Positions 1 to 8,144 of a stretch of 64,000 nt of DNA are shown here, in pieces. Below the pieces are notes generated by a model. It worked only from the letters and a program-made list of their open reading frames with translations. It searched no databases and was not told the DNA's origin. The first letter of the stretch is position 1; each line of letters starts with the position of its first letter. Source of the stretch: DATLLN01 sp963797175 (lineage in GTDB: Bacteria > Actinomycetota > Thermoleophilia > Gaiellales > JAICJC01). Both the position numbers and the translations under genes were made by a program. The stretch lies in contig CAWCOL010000009.1 in the NCBI GenBank assembly GCA_963797175.1, positions 1 through 64,000 on the forward strand, written 5' to 3'.

Positions 1-281
1 ATGCGGCCCAGCGTCTGCTCGCCGACCGGCACCGTGATCGACGAGCCCGTGTCGGTCACCTCGATGCCGCGGGCCAGGCCGTCGGTCGCGTCCATCGCGA
101 TCGCGCGCACCTGGTTGTCGCCCAGATGCTGCTGCACCTCCAGCACCAACGTTGCCCCAGAAGGCATCGTGACGTGCAGCGCGTGCCCGATCTCGGGCAG
201 CTCGCCCTCGAACGCGGCGTCGATCACCACGCCCTTGATCGCGATGATCCTGCCGACATTGTGGCCGTCAGTGTTCGACAT
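1..281 (-). CDS. atpD: F1Fo ATP synthase subunit beta, N-terminal part (cut by window edge)
   Basis: The first 93 residues of the catalytic beta subunit of F1 are present. The translation has the beta-barrel N-terminal domain pattern: GRIIAIKGVVIDAAF near residue 11, then a stretch ending DGLARGIEVTDTGSVI before VPVGEQTLGR. The ATG at 281 has a strong GGGGAG Shine-Dalgarno sequence seven bases upstream. The Walker A region lies beyond the left edge. The gene is unusual in position: atpG ends at 9627, about 9.3 kb away, whereas atpD normally follows atpG directly. The nearest upstream gene on this strand is a zinc-finger membrane protein, 114 bases away. Confidence 0.93.
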   Translation of the reverse strand, partial: MSNTDGHNVGRIIAIKGVVIDAAFEGELPEIGHALHVTMPSGATLVLEVQQHLGDNQVRAIAMDATDGLARGIEVTDTGSSITVPVGEQTLGR

Positions 282-395
282 GTAACTCCCCTGTGAAGGT
301 GCCGGGACGCGGGTTTTCGGCTTTCGCAGGCGGGATTCTATCAGGAGCGGCGCGCGGTCGCGTCGAAGTTCGTGACACCGCGGCGCGAGGCCCGA

Positions 396-878
396 TCAGC
401 CCAGGTGCGTGCGCAGCAGCTCGATCTGCGGCGTCAGGTCGGGAGCCCCGCGGAGCTGCCTGACGCGCTGCTCGTGCAGCGAGAACTGGAGGGCGTGCGC
501 GTCCAGACTGGCCACGCGCACGCTGCCGTGTCGCGCCGCCGGGGTGCCGTCGCGCATCGATGCCACCTCGGAGCCGACCAGGCCGGCCAGCACCAGCGCG
601 GCGGCGACGGCGACGGCTGTGAGCGGCCGCGCGACCCGGCGCGGAGGCCGCGCCGTCCACAGCGCACGTCGCGGTTCGAGCCGCGGGGCGACCCGCAGCC
701 GCCGGGACACATGCTCGATCGCACGGTCGAAGTCCACGCACGCCCCGCACGTCTCCAGGTGCCGGTCGGCCGCCACGCTCTCGATCTCGCTGACCTCGCC
801 GTCGCGGCGCGCGGACAGGACCATGCGCACGACGGCGCAGGCCGAAGGGTCACCGGTTGTGCGAGGGGACTGATCCAT
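396..878 (-). CDS. putative anti-sigma-factor-like zinc-finger membrane protein
   Basis: A 160-residue protein. The N-terminal half has the zf-HC2 arrangement: an upstream Cys14 in a VVRM-like helix, then RHLETCGAC with the H-x3-C-x2-C metal site near residues 39-46. One hydrophobic segment (about residues 85-107, rich in Ala/Val/Leu) would anchor it in the membrane, leaving an Arg-rich C-terminal part outside. This is the usual build of a membrane anti-sigma factor. No sigma-factor gene is adjacent; its neighbours are atpD downstream and a small membrane protein upstream. The function as an anti-sigma factor is therefore inference; it could be a zf-HC2 protein with another role. Confidence 0.65.
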   Translation of the reverse strand: MDQSPRTTGDPSACAVVRMVLSARRDGEVSEIESVAADRHLETCGACVDFDRAIEHVSRRLRVAPRLEPRRALWTARPPRRVARPLTAVAVAAALVLAGLVGSEVASMRDGTPAARHGSVRVASLDAHALQFSLHEQRVRQLRGAPDLTPQIELLRTHLG

Positions 879-1101
879 GGCTCACATCTCTAGACGTCGC
901 CCGGCGGGTGAAGTTTGCCAGCCGTGCGAGGCTCCGCAACCGCGCGCGGGGCCCGGGTCGATCATCGGCCGGACCGCGTGTCGCCATGAGCAGCTGCTGC
1001 TCGACGAGCGCCGACGCCACACGGGCGTCGTGGTCGAGCTGTCAGATCCGGGTCGAGAGGGTGGAGATGATGGGCATGCCCGAAGCCTAGACCACTCTGA
1101 T

Positions 1102-1497
1102 TCAGACGAGGCTGCGGCGGCCGTCAACGACCGTGCCGGCCACCATCATGACCGCGCCCAGGCCGAGCAGGAAGCCGGCCGTCGCCCCGGCGTCGCCCCG
1201 CTCCTCCGGCGTCGCCCAGCGCACCGGCCCCTTGCCGCGGCTGCCGAACATCCCCTCGATCGGGCTGGGCGGCGCCTCCGGCTCGCGGAGCTGCCGCACC
1301 GGCGGCTTCACACCCTGGAACAGGCCGAGCAGGATGAGGACGACCGCCGCCAGATAGAGGCCGACGGAGATCGCGCGCCGCAGCGGGACGCCGCCGAGCA
1401 GGCCGAACAGGCAGGACAGCAGGATCGTCACGCCGAAGGCGGCGACGGTGATGTACCCCATCCGGCGCAGACCCGCGAGCAGTTCCTGCCGGGTCAT
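1102..1497 (-). CDS. hypothetical membrane protein
   Basis: A 131-residue protein that I cannot assign to a named family. There are three hydrophobic segments: about residues 14-36, 43-62 and 107-125. A hydrophilic Pro-rich linker between the second and third includes RGKGPVRWATPEERGD. The ATG at 1497 lies only 4 bases after the stop of the upstream oppF-like gene, so the two are almost certainly cotranscribed. The 223 bases between its stop and the zinc-finger gene contain nothing I can identify. It may be an accessory of the ABC transporter or simply a passenger in the block that separates atpG from atpD. Confidence 0.6.
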   Translation of the reverse strand: MTRQELLAGLRRMGYITVAAFGVTILLSCLFGLLGGVPLRRAISVGLYLAAVVLILLGLFQGVKPPVRQLREPEAPPSPIEGMFGSRGKGPVRWATPEERGDAGATAGFLLGLGAVMMVAGTVVDGRRSLV

Positions 1498-1501
1498 CGC
1501 C

Positions 1502-2533
1502 CTATCCCGACGCCACCTGGTCGGGCCGCCGCAGGTCGCCCATCGGCCACGTCTCCAGCGGGAAGTGGCAGGCGGCGAAGTGCTCGTCCTCCTTCGCCTC
1601 CAGCGGCGGCTCGACGGTGTCGCACGTGCCGGCGGAGAAGCGCGGACAGCGCGGATGGAACCGGCAGGCGGCGGGCGGGTTGAGCGGGCTGGGCACGTCG
1701 CCCTCGAGGATGACCGACTTGCGTGTGCGGGCGACCGTCGGGTTCGGCACCGGCACCGCCGACAGCAGCGCCCCCGTGTAGGGGTGCAGCGGGTGGTTGT
1801 ACAGCGCCCGGCCGTTCGCCGTCTCGACGATCTTGCCCAGGTACATCACGGCCACCCGGTCGCTGATGTGCTTGACCACGTCCAGGTCGTGCGCGATGAA
1901 CACGTAGGTCAGGTCGAACTCGCGCTGCAGCTGCTTGAGCAGGTTCAGCACCTGGGCCTGGACGGACACGTCGAGCGCAGACACGGGCTCGTCGCAGACG
2001 ATCAGCTTGGGCCGGATGGCGAGCGCGCGGGCGATGCCGATCCGCTGGCGCTGGCCGCCCGAGAACTCGTGGGGGAAGCGGTTGTAGTGCTCGGGGTTCA
2101 GGCCGACGACGTCGAGCAGCTCCTGCACACGCTTCTTCGTCTCGGCGTCGGTGCCGATCTTGTGCACCGTCAGCGCCTCGCCGACGATCGAGCCCACCCG
2201 TTTGCGCACGTTGAGCGACGCGTACGGATCCTGGAACACCATCATGATCTCGCGCCGCACCGGCATCATCTTGGCGCGGTTGAGCGTGGTGATGTCCTGC
2301 CCGTCGAACACGATCCGCCCGCCGGTCGGGTCGAGCAGGCGCATCACGCAGCGGGCCATCGTCGACTTGCCGCAGCCCGACTCGCCCACCACACCCAGCG
2401 TCTCGCCCTTGTTGACGGTGAACGACACCCCGTCCACGGCCCGGACCCGCCCGACCTCCTTCTGGAAGATGATCCCGCGATTGATCGGGAAGTGCTTCTC
2501 CAGGTTCTCGACGACGAGCAGTTCTTCGGCCAC
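1502..2533 (-). CDS. oligopeptide/dipeptide ABC transporter ATP-binding protein (OppF/DppF type)
   Basis: A 343-residue ATPase that would power uptake by the adjacent permeases at the inner face of the membrane. Visible motifs are Walker A GESGCGKST (about 50-58), the signature FSGGQRQRIGIARAL, Walker B LIVCDEPVSALD and a switch histidine in FIAHDL. The C-terminal oligopeptide-transporter extension follows, including CRFHPRCPRF, a Cys-rich segment typical of OppD/OppF proteins. The start is taken as GTG at 2533, with GAAGGA a few bases upstream. Upstream in-frame starts would overlap most of the preceding ATPase gene. It follows the oppD-like gene by 17 bases. Confidence 0.9.
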   Translation of the reverse strand: MAEELLVVENLEKHFPINRGIIFQKEVGRVRAVDGVSFTVNKGETLGVVGESGCGKSTMARCVMRLLDPTGGRIVFDGQDITTLNRAKMMPVRREIMMVFQDPYASLNVRKRVGSIVGEALTVHKIGTDAETKKRVQELLDVVGLNPEHYNRFPHEFSGGQRQRIGIARALAIRPKLIVCDEPVSALDVSVQAQVLNLLKQLQREFDLTYVFIAHDLDVVKHISDRVAVMYLGKIVETANGRALYNHPLHPYTGALLSAVPVPNPTVARTRKSVILEGDVPSPLNPPAACRFHPRCPRFSAGTCDTVEPPLEAKEDEHFAACHFPLETWPMGDLRRPDQVASG

Positions 2534-2550
2534 GTGTCCTTCAGTCTCCT

Positions 2551-3579
2551 CTACGAGGTCTGGGAAAGCATCTCCGCCGCCAGCGCGTCCGCCCGCTCGG
2601 TGCGCACCTGCTCGTCCAGGTGGCACGCCTTGAGGTGGTACGGGCTGCCGGCGACCGCCTCCAGGGGAGGCACGGTCGAGACGCAGACGTCCATCTTGTG
2701 CGGGCAGCGGAGATGGAACCGGCAGCCCGACGGCGGGTGCAGCAGCGACGGAGGCGTGCCCGGGATCGGGCGCAGCTCGGCGTCGTCCGGCACCAGCCGC
2801 GGAAGCGAGGCGAGAAGGCCCCACGTGTAGGGATGGTTCGGGTGGTAGAACACCTCGTCGGCGGTGCCCTGCTCGGCGACCTTCCCGGCGTACATGACGA
2901 GCACGTTGTCGGCCACCTCGGCGACGACGCCGAGGTCGTGCGTGACCATGATGATCGCGCTGCCGAAGTCGCGCTGGAGGTTCTTCATCAGCCGCAGGAT
3001 CTGCGCCTGGGTGGTCACGTCCAGCGCGGTGGTCGGCTCATCGGCGATCAGCAGGTCGGGGTTGTTGATCAGCGCCATCGCGATCATCACGCGCTGGCGC
3101 ATACCGCCCGAGAACTGGTGCGGGTAGTCGTCCAGCCGCGTCTCCGACCGGGGGATGCCGACCGCTCGCATCATCTCCAGGGCCCGCGCGTTGGCGCGCT
3201 CCTTGGAGACGTTCTCGTGCACGTGCACCGCCTCGCGCAGCTGCCGGCCGACGGTGTGCACCGGGTTCAGCGACGTCATCGGATCCTGGAAGATCATCGC
3301 GACGTCGCGGCCGCGCACCTTGCGCAGCTCCTCCGGATCCATGCCGATCAGCTCCCGGTCGTTCAGCCGGGCGCTGCCCGAGTGGATCGTGTTCAGCCGG
3401 GGCAGCAGCCCCATGATCGTCATGCAGGTGACGCTCTTGCCGCAGCCCGACTCACCGACGATCGCGAGGGTCTCGCCCTTGTCCACCGTGAAGCTGATGC
3501 CGTCCACGGCGCCGACGATCCCGTCGTCCGTCTTGAAGGAGGTCTTGAGGTCGTTGACCTCCAGCAGGTGGCTGGTCAC
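2551..3579 (-). CDS. oligopeptide/dipeptide ABC transporter ATP-binding protein (OppD/DppD type)
   Basis: A 342-residue ATPase, partner of the OppF-type protein. Walker A GESGCGKS lies at about 42-49, then FQDPMTSLNP (Q-loop), the signature FSGGMRQRVMIAMAL, Walker B LLIADEPTTALD and the switch histidine in MVTHDLGVV. The C-terminus carries the family's Cys-containing segment GCRFHLRCPHKMDVC. The GTG start at 3579 overlaps the stop of the permease gene in a GTGA tetranucleotide, which suggests translational coupling. Two unequal ATPases in tandem are the normal arrangement for peptide/nickel-type importers. The substrate cannot be read from the ATPases. Confidence 0.92.
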   Translation of the reverse strand: MTSHLLEVNDLKTSFKTDDGIVGAVDGISFTVDKGETLAIVGESGCGKSVTCMTIMGLLPRLNTIHSGSARLNDRELIGMDPEELRKVRGRDVAMIFQDPMTSLNPVHTVGRQLREAVHVHENVSKERANARALEMMRAVGIPRSETRLDDYPHQFSGGMRQRVMIAMALINNPDLLIADEPTTALDVTTQAQILRLMKNLQRDFGSAIIMVTHDLGVVAEVADNVLVMYAGKVAEQGTADEVFYHPNHPYTWGLLASLPRLVPDDAELRPIPGTPPSLLHPPSGCRFHLRCPHKMDVCVSTVPPLEAVAGSPYHLKACHLDEQVRTERADALAAEMLSQTS

Positions 3580-4586
3580 GAGAGCCTGATCCGAGGATCG
3601 ATCCACGCGTACAGCAGGTCGATCATCAGGTTGAAGATGATCACAAGGAGCGAGGCGAACACCACCACCCCGAGGGTAATCGGGTAGTCGAACTGGCTGA
3701 GCGATTTGATCGCGACGTACCCGAGCCCGGGCAGGCCGTAGACCAGCTCGAGCAGCACCGCACCGCCCAGGGCGAGCGCGACGTCCATGCCGAAGGCGGT
3801 GACCACCGGCAGCATCGCGTTGCGCAGGACGTGGTGGACGAGCACGCGGCGCTCCGGGGCGCCCTTGGAACGGGCGGTGCGCACGTAGTCCTCGTGCTGC
3901 ACCTCCATCACCTGCGAGCGGATCAGCCGCACGTAGAACGCCGCGTACAGGTACGCGAAGACGAACCACGGCATCAGCAGGTGGTAGAACCAGTCCACGG
4001 GGCCGCCGCAGATCTCACCTGGCGCGGCGCCGCGGAAGCTGCAGTACCCCTGGATCGGGAGCAGCGTAAAGGCTGGGAAATGGATGCCGAGGAAGGTGCC
4101 CGTCGTCGGCACGTAGCCGAGCAGGTAGGAGCCGACCAGGGCCAGCCACACGGGGTGCACCGAGATCCCGATCAGCACGAACACCATCGAGAACCGGTCG
4201 AGCGCCGATCGCGGCCGGAGGGCCGAGAGCACGCCGATCGGGATGGCGATCAACATCCACACGATCGCCGCCCCGATCACGAGCGACGCGGTGATCGGCG
4301 CCGCCGCCTTGATCACGTCATTGACGCTCTGGCGGTTGGCGTACGAGTAGCCGAGGTTCTGGTGGATGACCAGCTGGTCGAGGAAGTGCAGGTACTGCTT
4401 GTAGATCGGCTGGTCGAGGTAGAGCCGGTGCGCGACGACCTTGATCTCCGCCGGCGTCGCCGCTCTGCCCGCCGCCAGCCTGGCCGGATCGACCGGGATC
4501 AGATAGAAGATGACGAAGGTGACCAGCGTGACGGCGATGAACAGCACCACCGCCCAGAGCAGTCGCCGAATCAGATAGCGCACCAT
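3576..4586 (-). CDS. peptide-type ABC transporter permease (OppB/DppB type)
   Basis: A 336-residue integral membrane protein of the binding-protein-dependent transport family. It starts with the typical MVRYLIRRLLWAVVLF transmembrane segment followed by the extracytoplasmic N-terminal region of DppB proteins. The EAA-like cytoplasmic loop is seen as DYVRTARSKGAPERRVLVHHVLRNAMLP, which contacts the ATPases. Roughly six membrane spans are expected. An insertion with Cys residues (QGYCSFRGAAPGEICGG) sits in the loop before the last half. It lies downstream of the solute-binding protein gene, separated from it by 96 bases containing a strong hairpin. Confidence 0.92.
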   Translation of the reverse strand: MVRYLIRRLLWAVVLFIAVTLVTFVIFYLIPVDPARLAAGRAATPAEIKVVAHRLYLDQPIYKQYLHFLDQLVIHQNLGYSYANRQSVNDVIKAAAPITASLVIGAAIVWMLIAIPIGVLSALRPRSALDRFSMVFVLIGISVHPVWLALVGSYLLGYVPTTGTFLGIHFPAFTLLPIQGYCSFRGAAPGEICGGPVDWFYHLLMPWFVFAYLYAAFYVRLIRSQVMEVQHEDYVRTARSKGAPERRVLVHHVLRNAMLPVVTAFGMDVALALGGAVLLELVYGLPGLGYVAIKSLSQFDYPITLGVVVFASLLVIIFNLMIDLLYAWIDPRIRLS

Positions 4587-4609
4587 CGCTCTCGTGCCTC
4601 CAAAGGACC

Positions 4610-4640
4610 TCGGGGCCCCGGCACTTGGCCGGGGCCCCGA
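4610..4640 (-). terminator. perfect 13-bp GC hairpin between binding-protein and permease genes
   Basis: Positions 4610-4622 and 4628-4640 are exact reverse complements (TCGGGGCCCCGGC and its complement) with the 5-base loop ACTTG. No T-run follows on either strand, so it is not a classic intrinsic terminator. Its place, 43 bases after the binding-protein stop and 23 bases before the permease start, matches the stabilising or attenuating hairpins that make binding proteins more abundant than their permeases. The role is inferred. Confidence 0.55.
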
Positions 4641-4682
4641 TGATGGTCGTTACTGCCGTTCAGTCTACCGTCTCGCGACCGT

Positions 4683-6383
4683 CTACGACCGGATGCAGAG
4701 GGTATTCAGGGCGAATCCGTACGAGCCCTGGTTCACCTGGCATCCGATCTTGGGTCCGAAGAAGTCGATATTCGTACCCGTCGAGCGGGATGCCCACGGC
4801 GCCGGCCCCTTGGCCAGGTCGGTCGCGATCTGCCCGTAGGTCTTGTCGCGCTCCGTCCCGGTCAGCTGGTTGGCGTCGTCCATCCGCTTGTCGAAGCTGG
4901 GATCGTCGAAGTAGGAGAAGTTGTTCCCGTTCGTCGCGGGAATGTGCTCACCGTTCAGCAGCACGTTGATGAAGTCGTACGCGTCGTAGTAGTCCGCGAT
5001 CCAACCCTCATCGGCGATGTCGAACGGCTCGCCCTTCACGCCTTCCTTCGTGAACTGCACGCCACGGTCGAACTTCTTGATCGTGACGTTGATCCCGATC
5101 TTGGCCAGCTCCTGCTGGATGATCGCTGCGCGATCCGGGCAGGGCGGCTGGTTGCAGGTGTAGAGCACCGCGGTCAGCGGTGTCGTGACGCCGGACTGGG
5201 TCATCAGATCCTTGGCCTTGGTCAGGTCGGATGAGTCCAGCGGGTAGACCGACTCCTCCTGCGCGGCCGCGGGGAACTGCGGCGGCAGGTACTTGTCGGT
5301 AGGCACGCCCGAGCCGTAGCCGGAGGGCGTCAGGATCTCCTTGCGATTGATGGCCCAGTTCACTGCCTGGCGGACCATCTCGTTCTGGAAGGTCGGCCTG
5401 GAGGTGTTCATCGCCAGGTAGGAGATCACGGCCGCAGGCGTGATGAAGAACCGCTGCGCACCGCCGTTGGTCCCGTCGGGGCCGAACTCCTTGTTGAGCT
5501 GGAAGTTCTGCGCCGGCACGACGGCGTCGTTGATGTAGTCGAGCTGGCCGTTCTTCGCCTCCAGGGTGCCCTGGTTCGGATCGATGGTCAGCTGCGTATA
5601 GTCGATCTCGTCCGCATACGCCGGGCGATCGCCGGTGTAGTTGGGGTTCTTCTTGAGCACGATCGAGCGGTTCGGCGTGTACGACGCGATGTAGTACGGG
5701 CCGGCGCCGGCGGGCGTGTGGACGCCCTTCGGGTCGATCGGCGTGTCCTTGGACACTGCGCAGGCGAACGGGGTGGTCAGCTTGGAGACCATGCCGCCGT
5801 CCTTCTGGGTGAGCTTGATGATCAGCTTGTCGCCGCTGACGGCGATGCCGGCCATGTGCTCGCCCTTCTTGCCCTTGAAGGCGTCCGCCCCGACGATGTA
5901 CGGCTTCAGGAAGACCGAGCCGAAGTAGCTCGCCTGCGTCGGGTTGAGGTCGCGCTCGAGCGCCCACTGGAAGCTCGTGGCGGTGACCGGCTCGCCGGTG
6001 TTGAACTTGAACTTGCCGGCGGGGACGGTGTAGGTCAGCGTCAGGCCGTCGGAGGAGACCGTCGGCATGGCCGAGGCGGCTTCCGGCGTGATCACGCGGC
6101 CGGCGTCACCGGCCTCGTCCTTGTAGTTCGTCAGCTTGACGCAGGTGGAGTACTCGATCTGCCACGTGGACTGGTAGTACGCCAGCGCGGGGTCGAGGTA
6201 ATCGATGTTACCGGCCAGCGCGATCTTGATCGTGCCGCCGTTCTGGTGCGGCGGGATGGCCTCGGAACCGCCTCCGCCGCCGCTCGAGCCGCTGCTGCTG
6301 CTACCGCAGCCGGCGAGTCCGAGCATGGCCACGCCGACGGCAAGCGCCCCCAGCGTCAGCCACAAACCTGGTCGTCGTTTCAT
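4683..6383 (-). CDS. ABC transporter substrate-binding lipoprotein, family 5 (SBP_bac_5)
   Basis: A 566-residue extracytoplasmic solute-binding protein. The N-terminus has a Sec/lipoprotein signal with lipobox LAGC at Cys26, followed by a Ser/Gly-rich linker. The mature part carries family-5 features: a GGTIKIAL segment, YLDPALAYY, and VPAGKFKFNTGEPVTATSFQ, the characteristic binding-protein pattern. Further on are AVNWAINRKEIL and a long C-terminal lobe. The family binds oligopeptides, dipeptides, nickel chelates or sugars; no residue here settles which. It lies between two permease genes (oppC upstream, oppB downstream). Confidence 0.93.
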   Translation of the reverse strand: MKRRPGLWLTLGALAVGVAMLGLAGCGSSSSGSSGGGGGSEAIPPHQNGGTIKIALAGNIDYLDPALAYYQSTWQIEYSTCVKLTNYKDEAGDAGRVITPEAASAMPTVSSDGLTLTYTVPAGKFKFNTGEPVTATSFQWALERDLNPTQASYFGSVFLKPYIVGADAFKGKKGEHMAGIAVSGDKLIIKLTQKDGGMVSKLTTPFACAVSKDTPIDPKGVHTPAGAGPYYIASYTPNRSIVLKKNPNYTGDRPAYADEIDYTQLTIDPNQGTLEAKNGQLDYINDAVVPAQNFQLNKEFGPDGTNGGAQRFFITPAAVISYLAMNTSRPTFQNEMVRQAVNWAINRKEILTPSGYGSGVPTDKYLPPQFPAAAQEESVYPLDSSDLTKAKDLMTQSGVTTPLTAVLYTCNQPPCPDRAAIIQQELAKIGINVTIKKFDRGVQFTKEGVKGEPFDIADEGWIADYYDAYDFINVLLNGEHIPATNGNNFSYFDDPSFDKRMDDANQLTGTERDKTYGQIATDLAKGPAPWASRSTGTNIDFFGPKIGCQVNQGSYGFALNTLCIRS

Positions 6384-6514
6384 CGATCCTCTCTCCTCGT
6401 CGGGCTCCGGACTCCCGCCCTATGGCGCAAGAGTCCCCAATCGCTACCCCTACGACGGAGTTGGCGAGGGAAAGTTAGCGAACGGTTGGAGCCGCGTTGG
6501 CTCGACCGCGATGG

Positions 6515-7537
6515 CTAGAGCGAGGCGCGCGGGTCGAGCGCGTCGCGGAGGCCGTCGCCGAGCAGGTTGAACGCCAGCGTCAGGATCAGCAGCGCCAGGC
6601 CCGGCCAGACGATCAGCCACGGCTGGATCGTGTAGAACTGCACCGCCGTGTCGAGCAGGTTGCCCCAGCTCGCGTTCGGCTCGGGGATGCCCACGCCCAG
6701 GAACGACAGCGTGGACTCGAGCAGGATGTTGATCGCGACCGTGACCGTGCCGTAGACGATGATCGTCCCGGTCAGGTGGGGCAGCAGGTGCGAGCGCATG
6801 ATCCGCATGTTCGAGGAGCCGACCATGCGCGCGGCCTCCACGAACTCCTTCTCGCGCAGGGACAGCACCTGCGAACGGATGATTCGGGCCGGGTAGAACC
6901 AGGTGAACAACCCGATCACCAGCACGAGCGTGAACACCCCAGGGTCCAGCAGCCCTCCCAGGGTGATGTCGTTCATCCGGTCGCCGACGGTCGCCGACAG
7001 GGCGATCAGGAACAGCAGCAGCGGGAAGGCCATCACGATCTCGGTCAGCCGCGAGACGGTCGTGTCCATCGCCCCGCCGTAGTAGCCGGCCAGCATCCCG
7101 GCGAGCACTCCCAGGATCAGGCCGAAGGCGGTCGAGAGGATGCCCACCTCGAGCGAAACGCGGGCGCCGTAGAGGAGGCGCAGGAACTCGTCGCGTCCGA
7201 CCAGGTCGGACGCGCCCAGCACCATCAGGGTCGTCCCGCCCTGGCCGTCGGAGACGTGCGACCACGGCCCCACGGGCTCGAAGTTCTGGACGCCGCCGGG
7301 CACCGTCTCATTCGGCCCGTGGCCGAGCAGATGCGACGCCACGGGCGCGCCGATGAAGGCGACCAGGATCATCAGGATGATGACCACACCGCCGACGATC
7401 GCCAGCCGGTCTCGCTTCAGCCGCCGCCAGGCCTGCTGCGACGGGCTGCGCGCCTCGACGGCGAGCGCCTCGTCGGCATACGCGTCAACCGGCGGTGGTG
7501 CGCCGGTCGTGATGACGCTGGGGATCTCTACCGACAT
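6515..7537 (-). CDS. peptide-type ABC transporter permease (OppC/DppC type)
   Basis: A 340-residue permease. A roughly 60-residue cytoplasmic N-terminal part holds the OppC_N pattern (SQQAWRRLKRDRLAIVGG), followed by the first membrane segment IVGGVVIILMILVAF. The central part GRDEFLRLLYGARVSLEVG is typical of DppC proteins. The cytoplasmic EAA-type loop is KEFVEAARMVGSSNMRIMRSHLLPH, and the C-terminus ends GDGLRDALDPRASL, a near-universal ending in this family. It is placed upstream of the binding-protein gene, an inverted order compared with the common SBP-B-C-D-F layout. The ATG at 7537 lies 55 bases after the stop of the preceding small membrane-protein gene. Confidence 0.93.
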   Translation of the reverse strand: MSVEIPSVITTGAPPPVDAYADEALAVEARSPSQQAWRRLKRDRLAIVGGVVIILMILVAFIGAPVASHLLGHGPNETVPGGVQNFEPVGPWSHVSDGQGGTTLMVLGASDLVGRDEFLRLLYGARVSLEVGILSTAFGLILGVLAGMLAGYYGGAMDTTVSRLTEIVMAFPLLLFLIALSATVGDRMNDITLGGLLDPGVFTLVLVIGLFTWFYPARIIRSQVLSLREKEFVEAARMVGSSNMRIMRSHLLPHLTGTIIVYGTVTVAINILLESTLSFLGVGIPEPNASWGNLLDTAVQFYTIQPWLIVWPGLALLILTLAFNLLGDGLRDALDPRASL

Positions 7538-7592
7538 CCTGCCCGCAGAATACAGACGTACGCGGCCACCGGCAACCGCGCGGAGAGGGAGA

Positions 7593-8144
7593 TCACGGAC
7601 GGGCCGCCGGAACGGGCGGTGTCACGCCGCGCGGACCCCAGTAGTTCACCTTCCAGGAGTCGCCGGACGGAACCAGCTCCATGAAGAACTCGCCGCTCTG
7701 CGTGCCCGGCTTGTCCGAGGACAGCAGGAGCAGGAGCAGGACGCTGCGCCTGCGGCTGTGCACGACCTTGTAGGAGGTGCCGTTGTAGGCGCTCGCCGAG
7801 AACGGCTGCACCGGGATGTCGCCGGTCATCCACTGGTCGTGGCTGAGCTGGGCGCGCAGCTTCGGCGTCGCCAGCGTCCAGCCGCCGGCCAGATCCTGGC
7901 GCAGGACGGCGTCGTGGATGAACTGGCGACCGATCGTCACGGCCTCCTTGGGCACCGCGATCTTGCGGCCGTACAACTGTTCCAGATACCCCGGGCTTCC
8001 GGGGACGACCGGCCCGGTGGTGGCATGCGACTCGGAACGCACGTTGAGCAGCACGACCAGACCGATCAGGAACACCGCCCCGGCCACCACGTAGCCCGTG
8101 CGGCGGAACCATGCGCGGTCCCACAAGCTCAGCGCGTCGTTCAC
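7593..8144 (-). CDS. hypothetical single-pass membrane protein
   Basis: A 183-residue protein with a short cytoplasmic N-terminus (MNDALSLWDRAWFRRTG), one transmembrane segment at about residues 17-34, and an extracytoplasmic domain of about 145 residues. I recognise no family. The outer part contains GRQFIHDAVLRQDLAGGWTL and a segment with KVNYWGPRGV near the end, a pattern seen in small secreted domains placed beside transporters. The GTG start at 8144 forms a GTGA overlap with the preceding binding-protein gene, so it belongs to the same transcription unit. A longer reading upstream would run through that gene in another frame and is rejected. Confidence 0.7.
   Translation of the reverse strand: MNDALSLWDRAWFRRTGYVVAGAVFLIGLVVLLNVRSESHATTGPVVPGSPGYLEQLYGRKIAVPKEAVTIGRQFIHDAVLRQDLAGGWTLATPKLRAQLSHDQWMTGDIPVQPFSASAYNGTSYKVVHSRRRSVLLLLLLSSDKPGTQSGEFFMELVPSGDSWKVNYWGPRGVTPPVPAARP

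Noticed and set aside
879..1101. Short frames in the gap between the two small membrane-protein genes
   Set aside because: No start with a plausible ribosome-binding site and no recognisable protein pattern; I see nothing convincing in these 223 bases.
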